The position numbers and the translations under genes were made by a program. A DNA stretch of 64,000 nucleotides from Pomphorhynchus laevis (lineage: Eukaryota; Acanthocephala; Palaeacanthocephala; Echinorhynchida; Pomphorhynchidae). The stretch is taken from the NCBI GenBank assembly GCA_012934845.2, contig WNNJ02000824.1, forward strand, positions 1 to 64,000, written 5' to 3'. This document shows positions 1-9,752 of the stretch, piece after piece; the first letter of the stretch is position 1; each line of letters opens with the position of its first letter. The notes under the pieces were generated by a model that saw only the letters and a list, made by a program, of their open reading frames with translations, did no database searches and was not told where the DNA came from.

Positions 1-695
1 GTGCTCATTTTCAATTTTTGTCTTTCTGTATGCCGCGAAATATTATACCTACAGGTTTACGAATCAAAAGGCCTTTGTGTGTTAATCTGAATCGATTAGA
101 AACTAGTTTTTCTACGAAAATTGTAAATGAAATGGGAATACATTATAGAATTTGCTAGTAAGAACTTATGCAGAGTATTAAGAAAAGTATATGGTCATGC
201 TTTTAATATGAATCATGATGGTATAGATGAACGTTTGTATTTTCAATTATTACGTCGTAAATGCAAAAGCTTAGCAAACTAACCAAGAAAAATGTTACCA
301 TTGATGAAGTCAACTACTTTGAATATCATCCCAATAGAAATTTTCGTAGAAACCGTAAACAACATGCCAACATGGTGTTCAAAACGTTCCATATGAACCA
401 TTAGAACACGGTCCTGATAGGATAAGCGATAAAGTTCAAGAATTAATAAACACTAACCAAATACTAAATGAAAGTCAGTTATTGTCAGATGAAGAACATC
501 AAAATCTCAATTACGGTTTGAAGTTTAACATTAGTCAAGGATAATTCAATAGGGCAGATGTTGCGATGTGCTTACGACGTTGTATAAAAACAGCATTTGT
601 AAGTTGTGAAGACAAGGGAGAAACAATGAAATTCGATAATGAGATGATGTCTCTAGTTTGGAATAAATACATGTTAATAGCTCCAAATTCAGGGA

Positions 696-1286
696 GTGAA
701 ACATATGTCTAAACGTGAGCATCAAACTCTTTGTCATTTACGCAAACGTCGAGATATCGTAATTAAAAAGTCAGATAAATCAAAGGAACCTATTGCATGG
801 AAATACGACGAATATTTTTCGGGGGCAATTAGACAATTATCAACGACAACGTATGAAAAATGTGAACTTACTCGTCTCGATGACGCATGTTCTGCAGTTC
901 ATAACATACTATTGAGGTATCGATCGTATGATCGATTAACAGACGAACAAATAGAAACGCTTACAACAAGGAATTCAGTCTTGGCACGCTTTTACATGCT
1001 GCCAAAGTGTCACAAACCTCAAATACCTTATTTGGGACGACCTATTATAAGCTGCAACGGCTGTCCAACAGAACATTTATCAAGATATTTACACAGTCTT
1101 CTGGCAACAGTGGTCAAACACATAAAGTCCCATCTTCCAAGTACATTGTGTTTTTTACAACGTTTTGAGGAAATAAAATCGAATATACTAGACAAATCAA
1201 TTCTCGTAACAATTGACGTAACAATCGTTATACACAAATATTCCACACGAAGAAGGTTTGGAATTTATCCAAAAATTTATATCTAG
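696..1286 (+). pseudogene. PLE reverse transcriptase, N-terminal part
   Basis: The 196-codon frame holds the front half of a PLE reverse transcriptase. The stretch RRDIVIKKSDKSKEPIAW is a form of the PLE 'DKG' region, where DKS replaces the usual DKG. FYMLPKCHKP followed by GRPIISCNG matches the 'LPKIHK...RPIVS' core that precedes the palm in this family. ILVTIDVT near the end is motif A, and the frame is lost soon after. The remaining palm continues in a different frame from 1363. It encodes no working enzyme on its own. Confidence 0.75.
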
Positions 1287-1362
1287 TTACAAGATCGATA
1301 TCGATATAAATTTTATTATTGATGCACTAAAGTGGTTCTTCAGAACAACGTGTTAACATGGA

Positions 1363-1988
1363 ATGGACAATGTTATTTACAGAAAACTGAGACTGCAATG
1401 GATACACCTTGTGCTCCATCATACGCTGCTGTATAAGTTCAAGAATTATAAGTTCCATATATACAGCAGCAATGTGGACATTGCTGCTGTATATATGGGT
1501 ATGTACGAGGAATTATTTTTAGAGAGTCAAACTTTGAAGCCATTCTATAGAGGAAGATATATTGATGATATACTAATGATTTGGCCCCATGGAAAAACAA
1601 CGTTACTAAAATTTTTGGAGGATATAAATACATTTGGATCTTTAAGATTTACCTACGAATACGGTACTAGCGTCAATTTTTTGGATACAACCATTTTCAA
1701 AGAGAATAATGAATATCATACAACAATATATCACAAAAATGGTGGAAATCTTTAGTATCAAGTAGGAAATCTTATGCATCAAATAGCTCACATTCTAATA
1801 GTGTGAAACGATCGATAATGTTTAATGAGGCACTGCGAGCACGACGGATTTTTAGCATATATCAACACTTCGAGCGATCACTACAAAAGTTGAGATACGG
1901 TCTACGCGAAAGAGGGTATAAGGAAAAGATTATATATCAGCAATTTGCAAAAATACGAAAGTTTTCACGTTCCAGTGAAAACAATTGA
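1363..1988 (+). pseudogene. PLE reverse transcriptase, palm and thumb remnants
   Basis: Two frames (1363-1755 and 1803-1988) continue the RT. The first has FYRGRYIDDILMIWPHG, where YIDD is the catalytic motif C, followed by SVNFLDTTIFKENNEYHTTIYHK, the usual PLE 'FLD' region after the palm. The second has RSIMFNEALRARRI and LRYGLRERGYKEKIIYQQF, which match the PLE thumb and connector ('RALRICS...L...GYP...I'). A stop and a frame change separate the parts. Motif B is not clear in the short gap before 1363. Confidence 0.75.
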
Positions 1989-1999
1989 AGAAATGTTCA

Positions 2000-2675
2000 A
2001 AGATAAGACAATAAGCTATTTACCATTTAACAACGGTATTAAAAATTTAGGACGTGATCTGTCCAGAGCTTATAAAACAATTTGTCAAAGATAGAAAATC
2101 AAGGGCCGAGAGCCAAAAGTTCTGTATCCTGCCAAAAATAGTTTGTCCAAACAACTAGTTAGTGTAAAAATGAAAGGAGAAGCTACCATATCAAATGAAG
2201 GTTGCTGCTGGCTATGTGGTCGTAAACGCTGTATGACTTGTCAATGTATGAATAAAAACTAATACATTTACAAGTACCACAACAAATTCGACATATAAAA
2301 TAATCGGCAAAGAACGTACGCTACTCTTATTGTTGTTTACCTAGCTGAGTGTGGACATTGTAAAGTTCAATATATTGGAGAAACAGGAAGAAGCTTAAGT
2401 TCCAAGCACAACAGACGAGCGGATATCAAATCTAAAATTGAGGTTAAGCACAGCAATCAAGAAATCCTGTGCAACCCAAATGCTGATTGGTAATGAATCA
2501 CATTGTGGAAAAACACGCAGGATTAGATAATACTAATTACACCATAATCTGTAGCGGGTATAAAACAACGAATGCACGAAAAAAAGCAGAATCGAAATGG
2601 CAAGCCCAAATAATGACCGATTATAGCAATGGTTTAAATAAAAGCACAATTTGCCATTGGTACAACAATGAGTAA
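2000..2675 (+). pseudogene. PLE linker and GIY-YIG endonuclease remnant
   Basis: About 2000-2160 encodes ISYLPFNNGIKNLGRDLSRA, the PLE linker that links thumb to nuclease. Around 2190-2260 is a cysteine cluster with CCWLCGRKRCMTCQC, the Zn-knuckle found before the nuclease in canonical PLEs. At 2333-2400 VVYLAECGHCKVQYIGETGRSL gives the paired Y...YIG signature of the GIY-YIG fold. From 2487 HIVEKHAGLDNTNYTIICSG is the nuclease tail. Stops fall inside the region. In life this domain nicks DNA to prime reverse transcription. Confidence 0.75.
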
Positions 2676-2694
2676 ATACGCCCGTATGGATTTT

Positions 2695-2738
2695 GACGGC
2701 GTACCGTTTAGGCTTTGATAAGCCTCATCAGTTGCAGC
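2695..2738 (-). ncRNA. Degenerate hammerhead-ribozyme-like motif a
   Basis: On the minus strand CTGATGA (2731 to 2725) is followed by stem II GGCTT/AAGCC with loop ATCA, then TAAA where GAAA is needed, then stem III ACGG-TACG-CCGT and a C at the cleavage position. Stem I does not pair. One core base (G12) is replaced, so it should be inactive. It resembles motif b at 3133-3180. Confidence 0.5.
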
Positions 2739-3132
2739 AATACAATGTATACACATGAAAAACATATTATATGTAGATTAAAGCAGAAAGAATTCACTAT
2801 ATGCTAATTGCATGACGTAGCTTGCGCTTTCGAAGTCAATGCAATGCAGTGAATTATTTTCAGTGTAATAGACATCAGCGGGATCACTAAATGACCAATA
2901 TAATAAATTACAAAGGAAACAGCACCGCCGCATGGGATCCTCAGAGGACCAATAAATAAATTAGAGGTTTGATTCAACCAGGACTGTCTATTACACCTAT
3001 CTGCTTCTCTATAATATTGAGATTCTCTGTAATATAGAGAATTTCATGGTTCTACACTGCAAGACGGCGTACCCTTTTGGCTTATATTACACGGCTTATA
3101 TTCTCTATATTACACGATTTCATGGTTCTACA

Positions 3133-3180
3133 CTGCAATACGGCGTGCCGTTTGGCTTTAAGAGGCCTCATCAGCTGCAG
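3133..3180 (-). ncRNA. Near-complete hammerhead-ribozyme-like motif b
   Basis: On the minus strand, stem I strand CTGCAG (3180 to 3175) precedes CTGATGA (3174 to 3168). Stem II is GGC/GCC with an 8-nt loop, then AAA, stem III ACGG-CACG-CCGT, an A at the cleavage position, and TTGCAG closing stem I with five Watson-Crick pairs and one wobble. The only clear defect is the missing G of the GAAA core. It lies just downstream of a minus-strand canonical PLE piece, and hammerheads are known from PLE repeats. A third partial copy of the stem III side (GACGGCGTACC) lies near 3062-3072. Confidence 0.55.
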
Positions 3181-3194
3181 AAATACAATGAATC

Positions 3195-3480
3195 TAAACC
3201 ACTTAATACTGAATAACATGGGAGTAAGCATACAGTTTTGTTTTCTTTTGGTCCTACTTTATTTAATAGTTCCTTCCTTGTTATACTTCGCACTTTCTGT
3301 AGCTCCTGATCAATTTGACATTTATGATAGTTTCTCTTCATAAGATATTTAATTACTTGTTCTATAGCTTCCTACTTCTTATTTGATGTACTCAAAATTT
3401 TGATCATCCTCTTAAATTCATTTTGTTTCATAGATCGTTTCGTGGTACTGCGGTGAAAGCTAGCTTTGTGAAGGTATTTT
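3195..3480 (-). pseudogene. Canonical PLE thumb/linker fragment
   Basis: Minus-strand translation gives AKYLHKASFHRSTTKRSM, then KRMIKILSTSNKK, a stop, then EAIEQVIKYLMKRNYHKC and ENKTVCLLPCYS. This follows the PLE thumb pattern (basic entry, 'R...', a long helix pair, 'L...GYP', then a 'LP' linker). One in-frame stop is visible. The nuclease that should follow is missing and the hammerhead-like motifs sit in its place. Confidence 0.6.
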
Positions 3481-3639
3481 GCAGTTGATTCCAGCTTTCT
3501 GTAAGATCGTGTAATGTAGTTTGTTCTACCTCCAATCACCTCTTTAACGTGAGTTTAGCTGGTATCCCATAATTAAGAGTATCCGACAAACGTGTATCGA
3601 ATTTTTTCAATCTATAAATAAACTACATCGAAAAATGCT

Positions 3640-3965
3640 GCAATAAATGCAATGGGAAGAAAGATATTTATGAAATATTCAAATCTTCCACCAAATTATC
3701 GATCTAAGCCCAATCTCACAAGAACACAAGCTAAAGCTTTAAACGAACTAAACAATCGGAAAGACATTGTAATTAAAGCAGCTGATAAAGGTGGAGAGAT
3801 TGTGCTCTGGGATCGAAACGAATACATATCAGAACCAAAATGACACCTTAATTCAGACACATATTCACAATCATCAAGTGAAGTTCTAGCACAAGCATAT
3901 GAACGAGTCTCGAAGTTTATGTCTAAATATACACAGAAAAACGAGCTTGACACAATAGCAGGCCA
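3640..3965 (+). pseudogene. Canonical PLE RT fragment with DKG motif
   Basis: LNNRKDIVIKAADKGGEIVLWDRNEY is the PLE signature around the DKG motif before the palm. It is followed, past a stop, by HLNSDTYSQSSSEVLAQAYE. Only this N-terminal slice of the RT is left. It stops where EN-first PLE sequence begins at about 3980. Confidence 0.7.
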
Positions 3966-3979
3966 GATTTATAAATAAT

Positions 3980-4275
3980 ATAAAATACATAGACTAAGTT
4001 AGCGGATCTAATTTCATGTTCCCGTTAGCATTTAATATTGTTGTATCAAAAACTATTTGAAAGAGAAGATTTTTGGATTAAAACGCTTAATTCCATGTAA
4101 CCATTAGGATTGAATGACGCGGTACAAGGAATTGGCAAAAGTAGTATAGTAAATAATAAACAACTATATTATAATAATCCGGTTAAACGCAAGCCAAGAA
4201 GTTGTGGCGATAAAAGGAATAAGAAAAATAGACTTAAAAATATTAAAAAAGATAAATATATGTATGAATTAAATA
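3980..4275 (+). pseudogene. EN-first PLE nuclease C-terminal fragment
   Basis: A PLE terminal motif copy at about 3984-4010 is followed by sequence matching the nuclease end of the element at 7722-8384: a frame-shifted 'DFWIKTLNSM' equivalent, then LNDAVQGIGKSSIVNNKQLY and NNPVKRKPRSCGDKRNKKN. It stops at the 3' terminal motif of the minus-strand PLE that begins at about 4275, so it looks like an older copy cut by that insertion. Confidence 0.65.
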
Positions 4276-6490
4276 TGCTAACTGAGTCTACGCATATTAT
4301 ATTGCAAATGAAAAATAATTCAAAATAAAAGTTAAATAGTTAAAAAAATAAATTAATAAATAATAAATAATTGTTATAAGATTTTATATAATTTATATCA
4401 AGATGAATTATAAACTGAAATTAAAAATAAAAATCAATTTTTATGAATTGACTAATAGATAACAAACTATGTATCAGAATAAGGATTAGAGGTCATCAGG
4501 AGGAACTGCTATGCTATCAGGTTTCGGCCCCTAACTCTTCTACCCAACATAGCAGCTAGGCCAAATACATGATAATGATGTATTTCCTCTGATTAGACTA
4601 TCTAGTATCTTATTCTAACAAATATATTATTTATTATCCGTGCATAAAAATTTGCTACTTAAGAGTATAAATTTATTCTTTATGTTATTGTGTTGATTTA
4701 TATATTTTACTAATTTCTGCTTGATGTTGTTTTTATAGTAACCTAGTTTAAAATATGTATATATTAAATTATTTAAATGATTTTGAAGAAAGCCAATATC
4801 ATTACATATTGTTGCAATTTTTAAAATTTCATTATTTAATGTATTATATTTTATATTATATGGTATGCATTAATGCTCATGCAAAAATATGTTTCTTGTA
4901 AATTTAAATATGTCATCTTTACGATATAAATTAATAGTAGTTTTAGTTAATGTTAATTTAATGTTCATATCTAGATATACACCTTCTTTATCATCAATAT
5001 TGGTTTTGTTAAGAATAAGGCTTTCTGGATAAATGTGCTCACTAATTGAATAAAAATTATTAGAATTAAATACACATATATCATCAATGTATCGAAACAT
5101 ATATTTCATATATTTATATTGTTTAGATTTAGTTTTTACACAGTTATGAACAAATTCATATTCTATAAAGCTTAAAAACAAGTCAGCTATAATTGGGCTA
5201 CTATTACCATTCATTGGAACACCTTTTACTTGTCTAAATATAGATGTCCCTACTTTTAAATAATTTTGATTTATCAAAATATTTAAGGATTCTATTAATT
5301 CAATTTTATCCATATATTTATATTTACTTAATGGTTTAATTTTTGTTAGATATGCGTTATAGTTATTATAACATATATATGTATATCTTTTTCCGAATAT
5401 AAGATTAATTAATTTTACTAACGCTTCTTTAATATCTACTAAATCTAGATTTCAATAAAGCGTACTAAAATCGTATGTATTTATATTTTAAAAATTTATT
5501 TCTTTTGTCTGTTCTAAAAAATCTTTTGTAGAATTAATACTGAAATAGTGTTTTATACCAGTATTAATTTCGATTACCTTACAATAATTTTGGGTGTGCT
5601 TTAATTACTTTAAGTATTTTATTCATATAAACAGAAAGTTGTTTTAATGTACATTTAAACGCACTACATATGAACCTAGGTTTTATTAGATTTTTATGTA
5701 ATTTTGGATTCCAATATAATATAGGTATAGTTTTATTATCTGATTCAATTTTTATACCCGCTTATCCGTTATAGAAGAGTGACATGTAATAATTGTTTCA
5801 AAACTCAACTCACTACGGTCATATGTTGTATTTACATTTAAATCATAATAAAGCTTTTTGCATATGAAGACAAAGTTATTACTAGCTTTATCAATAGTTG
5901 TTATTATATAGTTATCCTTTAATTTAGTAAGTTCTTTATACATATCTTTATTAATTTTATCTTTCCTTTTATAATTGTTTGTTATTTTCATTTTATTTTT
6001 AATTTTATCAAATATATAATCTTTCCAAATGTTTATCTTAGATATATTCAAGCTTTCACTATTAATCAGCTTACTAAAGTAATCATTTAAGTTATTATAT
6101 AACGAATTGTAAATTTTATTTTTGTCGTTGTTATTATTTAATCTATATTTATACCCTTTTGATAGCAGCTTTCTTAATTCACAATTTTCAATTAATTCTA
6201 GATTATGGGTACATATATGTTCATTTATTTTATCAAAACTAAGACTTTTACAATTGCATTCTGTTTCCATTATGTTTCTAATATTATCGTTACATATTGA
6301 TTTTAATTCTTTATTATAATTACAAATTTTTCGTCCTAATGAAGGTATGAGTTTATACCTAATTTTAGGAGTATATTTACTTAAATCTGACCCTATTATT
6401 TCTTTACTTTTATAATTATTTAAAAGTCCGGCTATATTTATGTTATCTATACATTTATTAATGAAGTTTAGGTGGTAGGAGTTTATACCT
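4275..6490 (-). mobile_element. EN-first (Naiad-like) PLE, 5'-truncated copy B
   Basis: A minus-strand copy of the same family as 7258-10823. Its 3' terminal motif (GTAGACTCAGTTAGC) lies at about 4277-4300, its structured 3' region at about 4470-4625 and its RT at 4640-6470. The nuclease is absent. At the 5' edge (about 6464-6490) there is an extra direct copy of a segment that normally lies further inside the element (GGTATAAACTCCTACCACC), which suggests template jumping during insertion. Confidence 0.8.
4640..6470 (-). pseudogene. EN-first PLE reverse transcriptase, copy B
   Basis: The minus strand carries most of the RT. From 6470: the N-terminal segment with IRNIMETECNCKSLSF, the TTIDKASNNFVFICKKLYYD region (the DKG equivalent), then after stops a palm segment at 5313-4870 with VKGVPMNGNSSPIIADLF (motif B, with MN where other copies have MG) and YMFRYIDDICVFN (motif C). 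Compared with the copy at 8366-10439 there are several shifts and stops, notably between about 5320 and 5760. Not functional as it stands. Confidence 0.8.
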
Positions 6491-6499
6491 TATTTTACT

Positions 6500-6600
6500 T
6501 GAGCAATTAATTAAATTGAGCAATTTATTTGTTGAATTGAGCAATTTATTTGTAGAATTAAGCAATTTCGATAAATTTGATCAAAGTCTGTTAACTTGAT
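6500..6600 (+). repeat. Short imperfect AT-rich tandem repeat
   Basis: Three to four diverged copies of a unit like TTGAGCAATTTATTTGTAGAA. It directly follows the 5' edge of PLE copy B. Confidence 0.5.
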
Positions 6601-6982
6601 AAGCTGTTTAAAAGGAACATTATCGTTATATATTCTACTAATGCGCCAACTGAATTATAAGAAATCTTCAGATTGAAATGTTTATTGTTTAATTATTTAT
6701 ATTAATACATATACTCAGTTAATAGCTTCAATAATACGAAGAAAAATCATTGATTTTATAAGTTGAGCTGATACCACTCGTGGTTACACAATTTAAGCTT
6801 TAAAATGTCTCTTATCACACTTATTGATACACATTACCACATATAATTTGGGTAATTAAATACAAAATTAACAAGATTAAATGCATAAATGATATAATGG
6901 AGAAGTGACTAGATAAATTAAAGAAATGATAAGATTGAGTGCAGAGGAGACGAGATTGAACGCAGAAATGTCGAAATTAATT

Positions 6983-7066
6983 GCAAAAGTGACGAAATTA
7001 AATGCAAAAGTGACGAAATTAAATGCAAAAGTGACGAAATTAAATGCAAAAGTGACGAAATTAAAT
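6983..7066 (+). repeat. 21-bp minisatellite encoding a heptad
   Basis: Four perfect tandem copies of GCAAAAGTGACGAAATTAAAT, with diverged copies on both sides (about 6910-7100). Because 21 bp is seven codons, every open frame across it becomes a 7-residue repeat (KLNAKVT on the plus strand). A diverged relative lies at 13240-13720. I see no sign of a real protein-coding gene. Confidence 0.85.
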
Positions 7067-7149
7067 GCAAAAGATGAAATGTTACAAAAGATGAAAGGAT
7101 TAAATGTTAGTTTTAAAATTAACATCACCAATATTAAGATAAAATTTGC

Positions 7150-7290
7150 GTGTCTAGAATCCTGTGCAAAAATGTTAGTTTGTAAAAATGTTAGTTTGTA
7201 GTTATATTAAATACGCAAAAAAATGTTAGTTTGTAAAAATGTTAGTTTGAAGTTATATTAAATACGTAGACTCAGTTAGCTGATTTAATT
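7150..7290 (+). repeat. 16-bp short repeats leading into a PLE terminal motif
   Basis: AAAAATGTTAGTTTGT recurs about four times between 7167 and 7245, in two blocks that each end in AGTTATATTAAATACG. The second block runs into the family terminal motif TACGTAGACTCAGTTAGCTG at about 7264-7283. The motif lies about 440 bp upstream of the PLE nuclease gene and may be the upstream pseudo-LTR of copy C. Confidence 0.6.
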
Positions 7291-7499
7291 TGTTCTACTG
7301 ACATGTTATTATTGACCTGTGGACTTTGTTTTCCCGGTAATATGACCTCTGTCAGAAATACTGAAACTATGTATTATTGGTTACGACTTTACTATTATTT
7401 TTTCTTATTTTCAAACAAGCATGAATTATTAATTCTTAAAAAAGGGAGAAGTTTGCATCCCAAGGTGTTTACACTTTAAAATGTAAACTGCTTCACGTG

Positions 7500-7680
7500 A
7501 TCACGTTTAAGAGACCAGGTAATGGCCAATAGCTAGGTCGCGTAGCGCGTGGAGTGAAGGTGGTAGATCTTTATAGATCTTGTTCCAGCCTGCAACCGCC
7601 TTAAGCAGGGCAGCCCCCTGTCAGATGCTGCTGGATGGCCCGTTGTAAGTTTAGTCTGAGTCAACTAAACTAGGTGGCGA
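7500..7680 (+). promoter_or_regulatory. GC-richer, hairpin-prone leader before the PLE nuclease gene
   Basis: This stretch is clearly richer in G and C than its surroundings. It has several small inverted repeats: AGATCT-TTAT-AGATCT, TTTAGT...ACTAAA and GGTG-GCGA-CACC. It lies 40-220 bp before the nuclease start, so a 5' UTR or RNA-structure role is plausible. No hammerhead core was found in it. Confidence 0.35.
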
Positions 7681-7721
7681 CACCGAAAAAGCAACGTTAA
7701 AAATTATGACTTAAAAGTTAC

Positions 7722-8384
7722 ATGTACTCAACAATATTGGAAAAATACGTAAGTACTAATGATTTCAATTTTAGATCTTTTAAATGTAACAGAAAAAATT
7801 GTATAGTTTGTGATGTTATAAATAATAATAATTGTATCGTAAGTAATACGACAAACAAATGTTTTTCATTAAATATTAATAATAATTGTAACTGCAATAC
7901 CGCAGGTGTAGTGTATCTAATACAATGCACATGTGGATTGCAATATATAGGAAAAACATATCAAATGTTAAAAACTAGGTTTAGGCAACACATATATAAT
8001 ATACAGCATAATAGTCAAACTATATTTCATAAACATATGAGATTAATAGGACATGATATTAAAAACTGTAAATTATTTATTTTAGAACATATTATCGAAG
8101 AAAACATTTCAATATTAAATCAAAAACTATTAGAAAAAGAAGATTTTTGGATTAAAACGCTTAATTCCATGTACCCATTAGGATTGAATGACGTGGTACA
8201 AGGAATTGGCAGAAGTAGTATAATACATAATAAACAACTATATTATAATAATCCGGTTAAACGCAAACCAAGAAGTCATGGTGATAAAAGGAATAGGAAA
8301 AATAGAGTTAAAAATATTAAAAAAGATATGTATATAAATGAACAATTAGAAATATTAAAACAACTTTTAGTGATAATAAGCTAA
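7722..8384 (+). CDS. PLE GIY-YIG endonuclease domain (N-terminal, permuted)
   Basis: 220-codon frame. Residues about 20-50 are cysteine-rich (CNRKNCIVC, then CNC). GVVYLIQCTCGLQYIGKTYQ gives the paired VY...YIG of the nuclease, followed by TRFRQH and FHKHMR (catalytic Arg and His region) and LEKEDFWIKTLNSMYPLGLND, holding the metal-binding Glu and the final Asn. The C-terminus is basic (KRKPRSHGDKRNRKNR), fitting a linker or nucleic-acid binding tail. The family nicks target DNA for target-primed reverse transcription. The stop at 8382-8384 follows a one-base shift: the other frame continues as SDNKLKDLYVNIRSFSKD into the RT, so the two were probably one protein. Start at the first Met of the open frame. 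Confidence 0.85.
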   Translation: MYSTILEKYVSTNDFNFRSFKCNRKNCIVCDVINNNNCIVSNTTNKCFSLNINNNCNCNTAGVVYLIQCTCGLQYIGKTYQMLKTRFRQHIYNIQHNSQTIFHKHMRLIGHDIKNCKLFILEHIIEENISILNQKLLEKEDFWIKTLNSMYPLGLNDVVQGIGRSSIIHNKQLYYNNPVKRKPRSHGDKRNRKNRVKNIKKDMYINEQLEILKQLLVIIS

Positions 8385-9700
8385 AAGATCTTTATGTAAA
8401 TATAAGAAGTTTTTCTAAAGATATCATATGTTCAATAAATCAAAAATTAATTAACGACTATGATAGGCTAAGTTGTATAATAGACAGTTATTGTAATACA
8501 AAATACTATAATCGTACAATAAATGTAAATAATAACAATAGAAAATATACATTAACCATAAACTTCATTAATAAATGTATAGATAACATAAATATAGCCG
8601 GACTTTTAAATAATTCTAAAAGTAAAGAAATAATAGGGTCAGATTTAAGTAAATATATTCCTAAAATAAGGTATAAACTCCTACCACCATTAGGACGAAA
8701 AATTTGTAATTATAATAAAGAATTAAAATCAATATGTAACGATAATATTAGAAACATAATGGAAACAGAATGCAATTGTAAAAGTCTTAGTTTTGATAAA
8801 ATAAATGAACATATATGTACCCATAATCTAGAATTAATTGAAAATTGTGAATTAAGAAAGCTGCTATCAAAAGGGTATAAATATAGATTAAATAATAACA
8901 ACAACGACAAAAATAAAATTTACAATTCGTTATATAATAACTTAAATGATTACTTTAGTAAGCTGATTAATAGTGAAAGCTCGAATATATCTAAGATAAA
9001 AATTTGGAAAGATTATATATTTGATAAAATTAAAAATAAAATGAAAATAACAAACAATTATAAAAGGAAAGATAAAATTAATAAAGATATGTATAAAGAA
9101 CTTACTAAATTAAAGGATAACTATATAATAACAACTATTGATAAAGCTAGTAATAACTTTGTCTTCATATGCAAAAAGCTTTATTATGATATACTAATGA
9201 AAGAGGTTAATTCTAATGATTTAAATGTAAATCCAACATATGAACGTAGTGAGTTGAGTTTAGAAACAATTATTACAAGTCACTGTTCTATAATGGATAA
9301 AAAGGGTATAAAGGTTGAATTAGATAATAAAACTATACCTATATTATATTGGAATCCAAAATTACATAAAAATCCAATAAAACCTAGGTTCATATGTAGT
9401 GCGTTTAAATGTACATTAAAACCACTTTTTGTCTATATGAATAAAATACTTAAAGTAATTAAAGCACATTTTAAAAAATATTGCAAGGTAATCGAAATTA
9501 ATACTGGTATAAAACACTATTTCAGTATTAATTCTACAAAAGAATTTTTAGAACAGACAAAAGGAATAAATTTTCAAAATATAAATACATACGATTTTAG
9601 TACGCTTTATACAAATCTAGATTTAGTAGATATTAAAGAAGCGTTAGTAAAATTAATTAATCCTTATATTCGGAAAAAGATATACATATATATGTTATAA
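8366..9700 (+). CDS. PLE reverse transcriptase, N-terminal and palm A
   Basis: Open in one frame from 8366 to a stop at about 9698-9700. Upstream of the first Met the frame reads LKDLYVNIRSFSKD and IRYKLLPPLGRKICNYNKEL, matching the other copies. TTIDKASNNFVFICKKLYYDIL is the DKG-like region. ILYWNPKLHKNPIKPRFICS matches the 'LPK.HK...R.I' core, and YDFSTLYTNLDLVDIKEAL is motif A with its Asp. The frame is lost in LINPYIRKKIYIYML through one extra base relative to the copy at 57247-57921 (LINLIFGKIYTYICYNNY). Very Asn/Lys/Ile-rich, as the AT content forces. Confidence 0.85.
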   Translation, partial: FSDNKLKDLYVNIRSFSKDIICSINQKLINDYDRLSCIIDSYCNTKYYNRTINVNNNNRKYTLTINFINKCIDNINIAGLLNNSKSKEIIGSDLSKYIPKIRYKLLPPLGRKICNYNKELKSICNDNIRNIMETECNCKSLSFDKINEHICTHNLELIENCELRKLLSKGYKYRLNNNNNDKNKIYNSLYNNLNDYFSKLINSESSNISKIKIWKDYIFDKIKNKMKITNNYKRKDKINKDMYKELTKLKDNYIITTIDKASNNFVFICKKLYYDILMKEVNSNDLNVNPTYERSELSLETIITSHCSIMDKKGIKVELDNKTIPILYWNPKLHKNPIKPRFICSAFKCTLKPLFVYMNKILKVIKAHFKKYCKVIEINTGIKHYFSINSTKEFLEQTKGINFQNINTYDFSTLYTNLDLVDIKEALVKLINPYIRKKIYIYML

Positions 9701-9752
9701 TAATTATAACGCCTATCTAACAAAAATTAAACCATCAAATAAATATAAATAT

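Larger units (their letters stand above)
1..2690 (+). mobile_element. Canonical Penelope-like element (RT then GIY-YIG), decayed
   Basis: A PLE reads left to right across this stretch in broken pieces. In order: an N-terminal region with traces from about 120, reverse transcriptase pieces at 696-1988, a linker at about 2000-2160 and a GIY-YIG nuclease at 2190-2675. RT-before-nuclease is the usual order in Penelope, Neptune and related groups. Many stops and shifts separate the pieces, so it is a dead copy. The left end lies at or beyond the window edge. Downstream are hammerhead-like repeats on the other strand and another PLE piece. Confidence 0.8.

Noticed and set aside
6926-7201. Coiled-coil protein of about 90 residues
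   Set aside because: The frame exists on both strands because the 21-bp repeat has no stop in several frames; there is no gene context.
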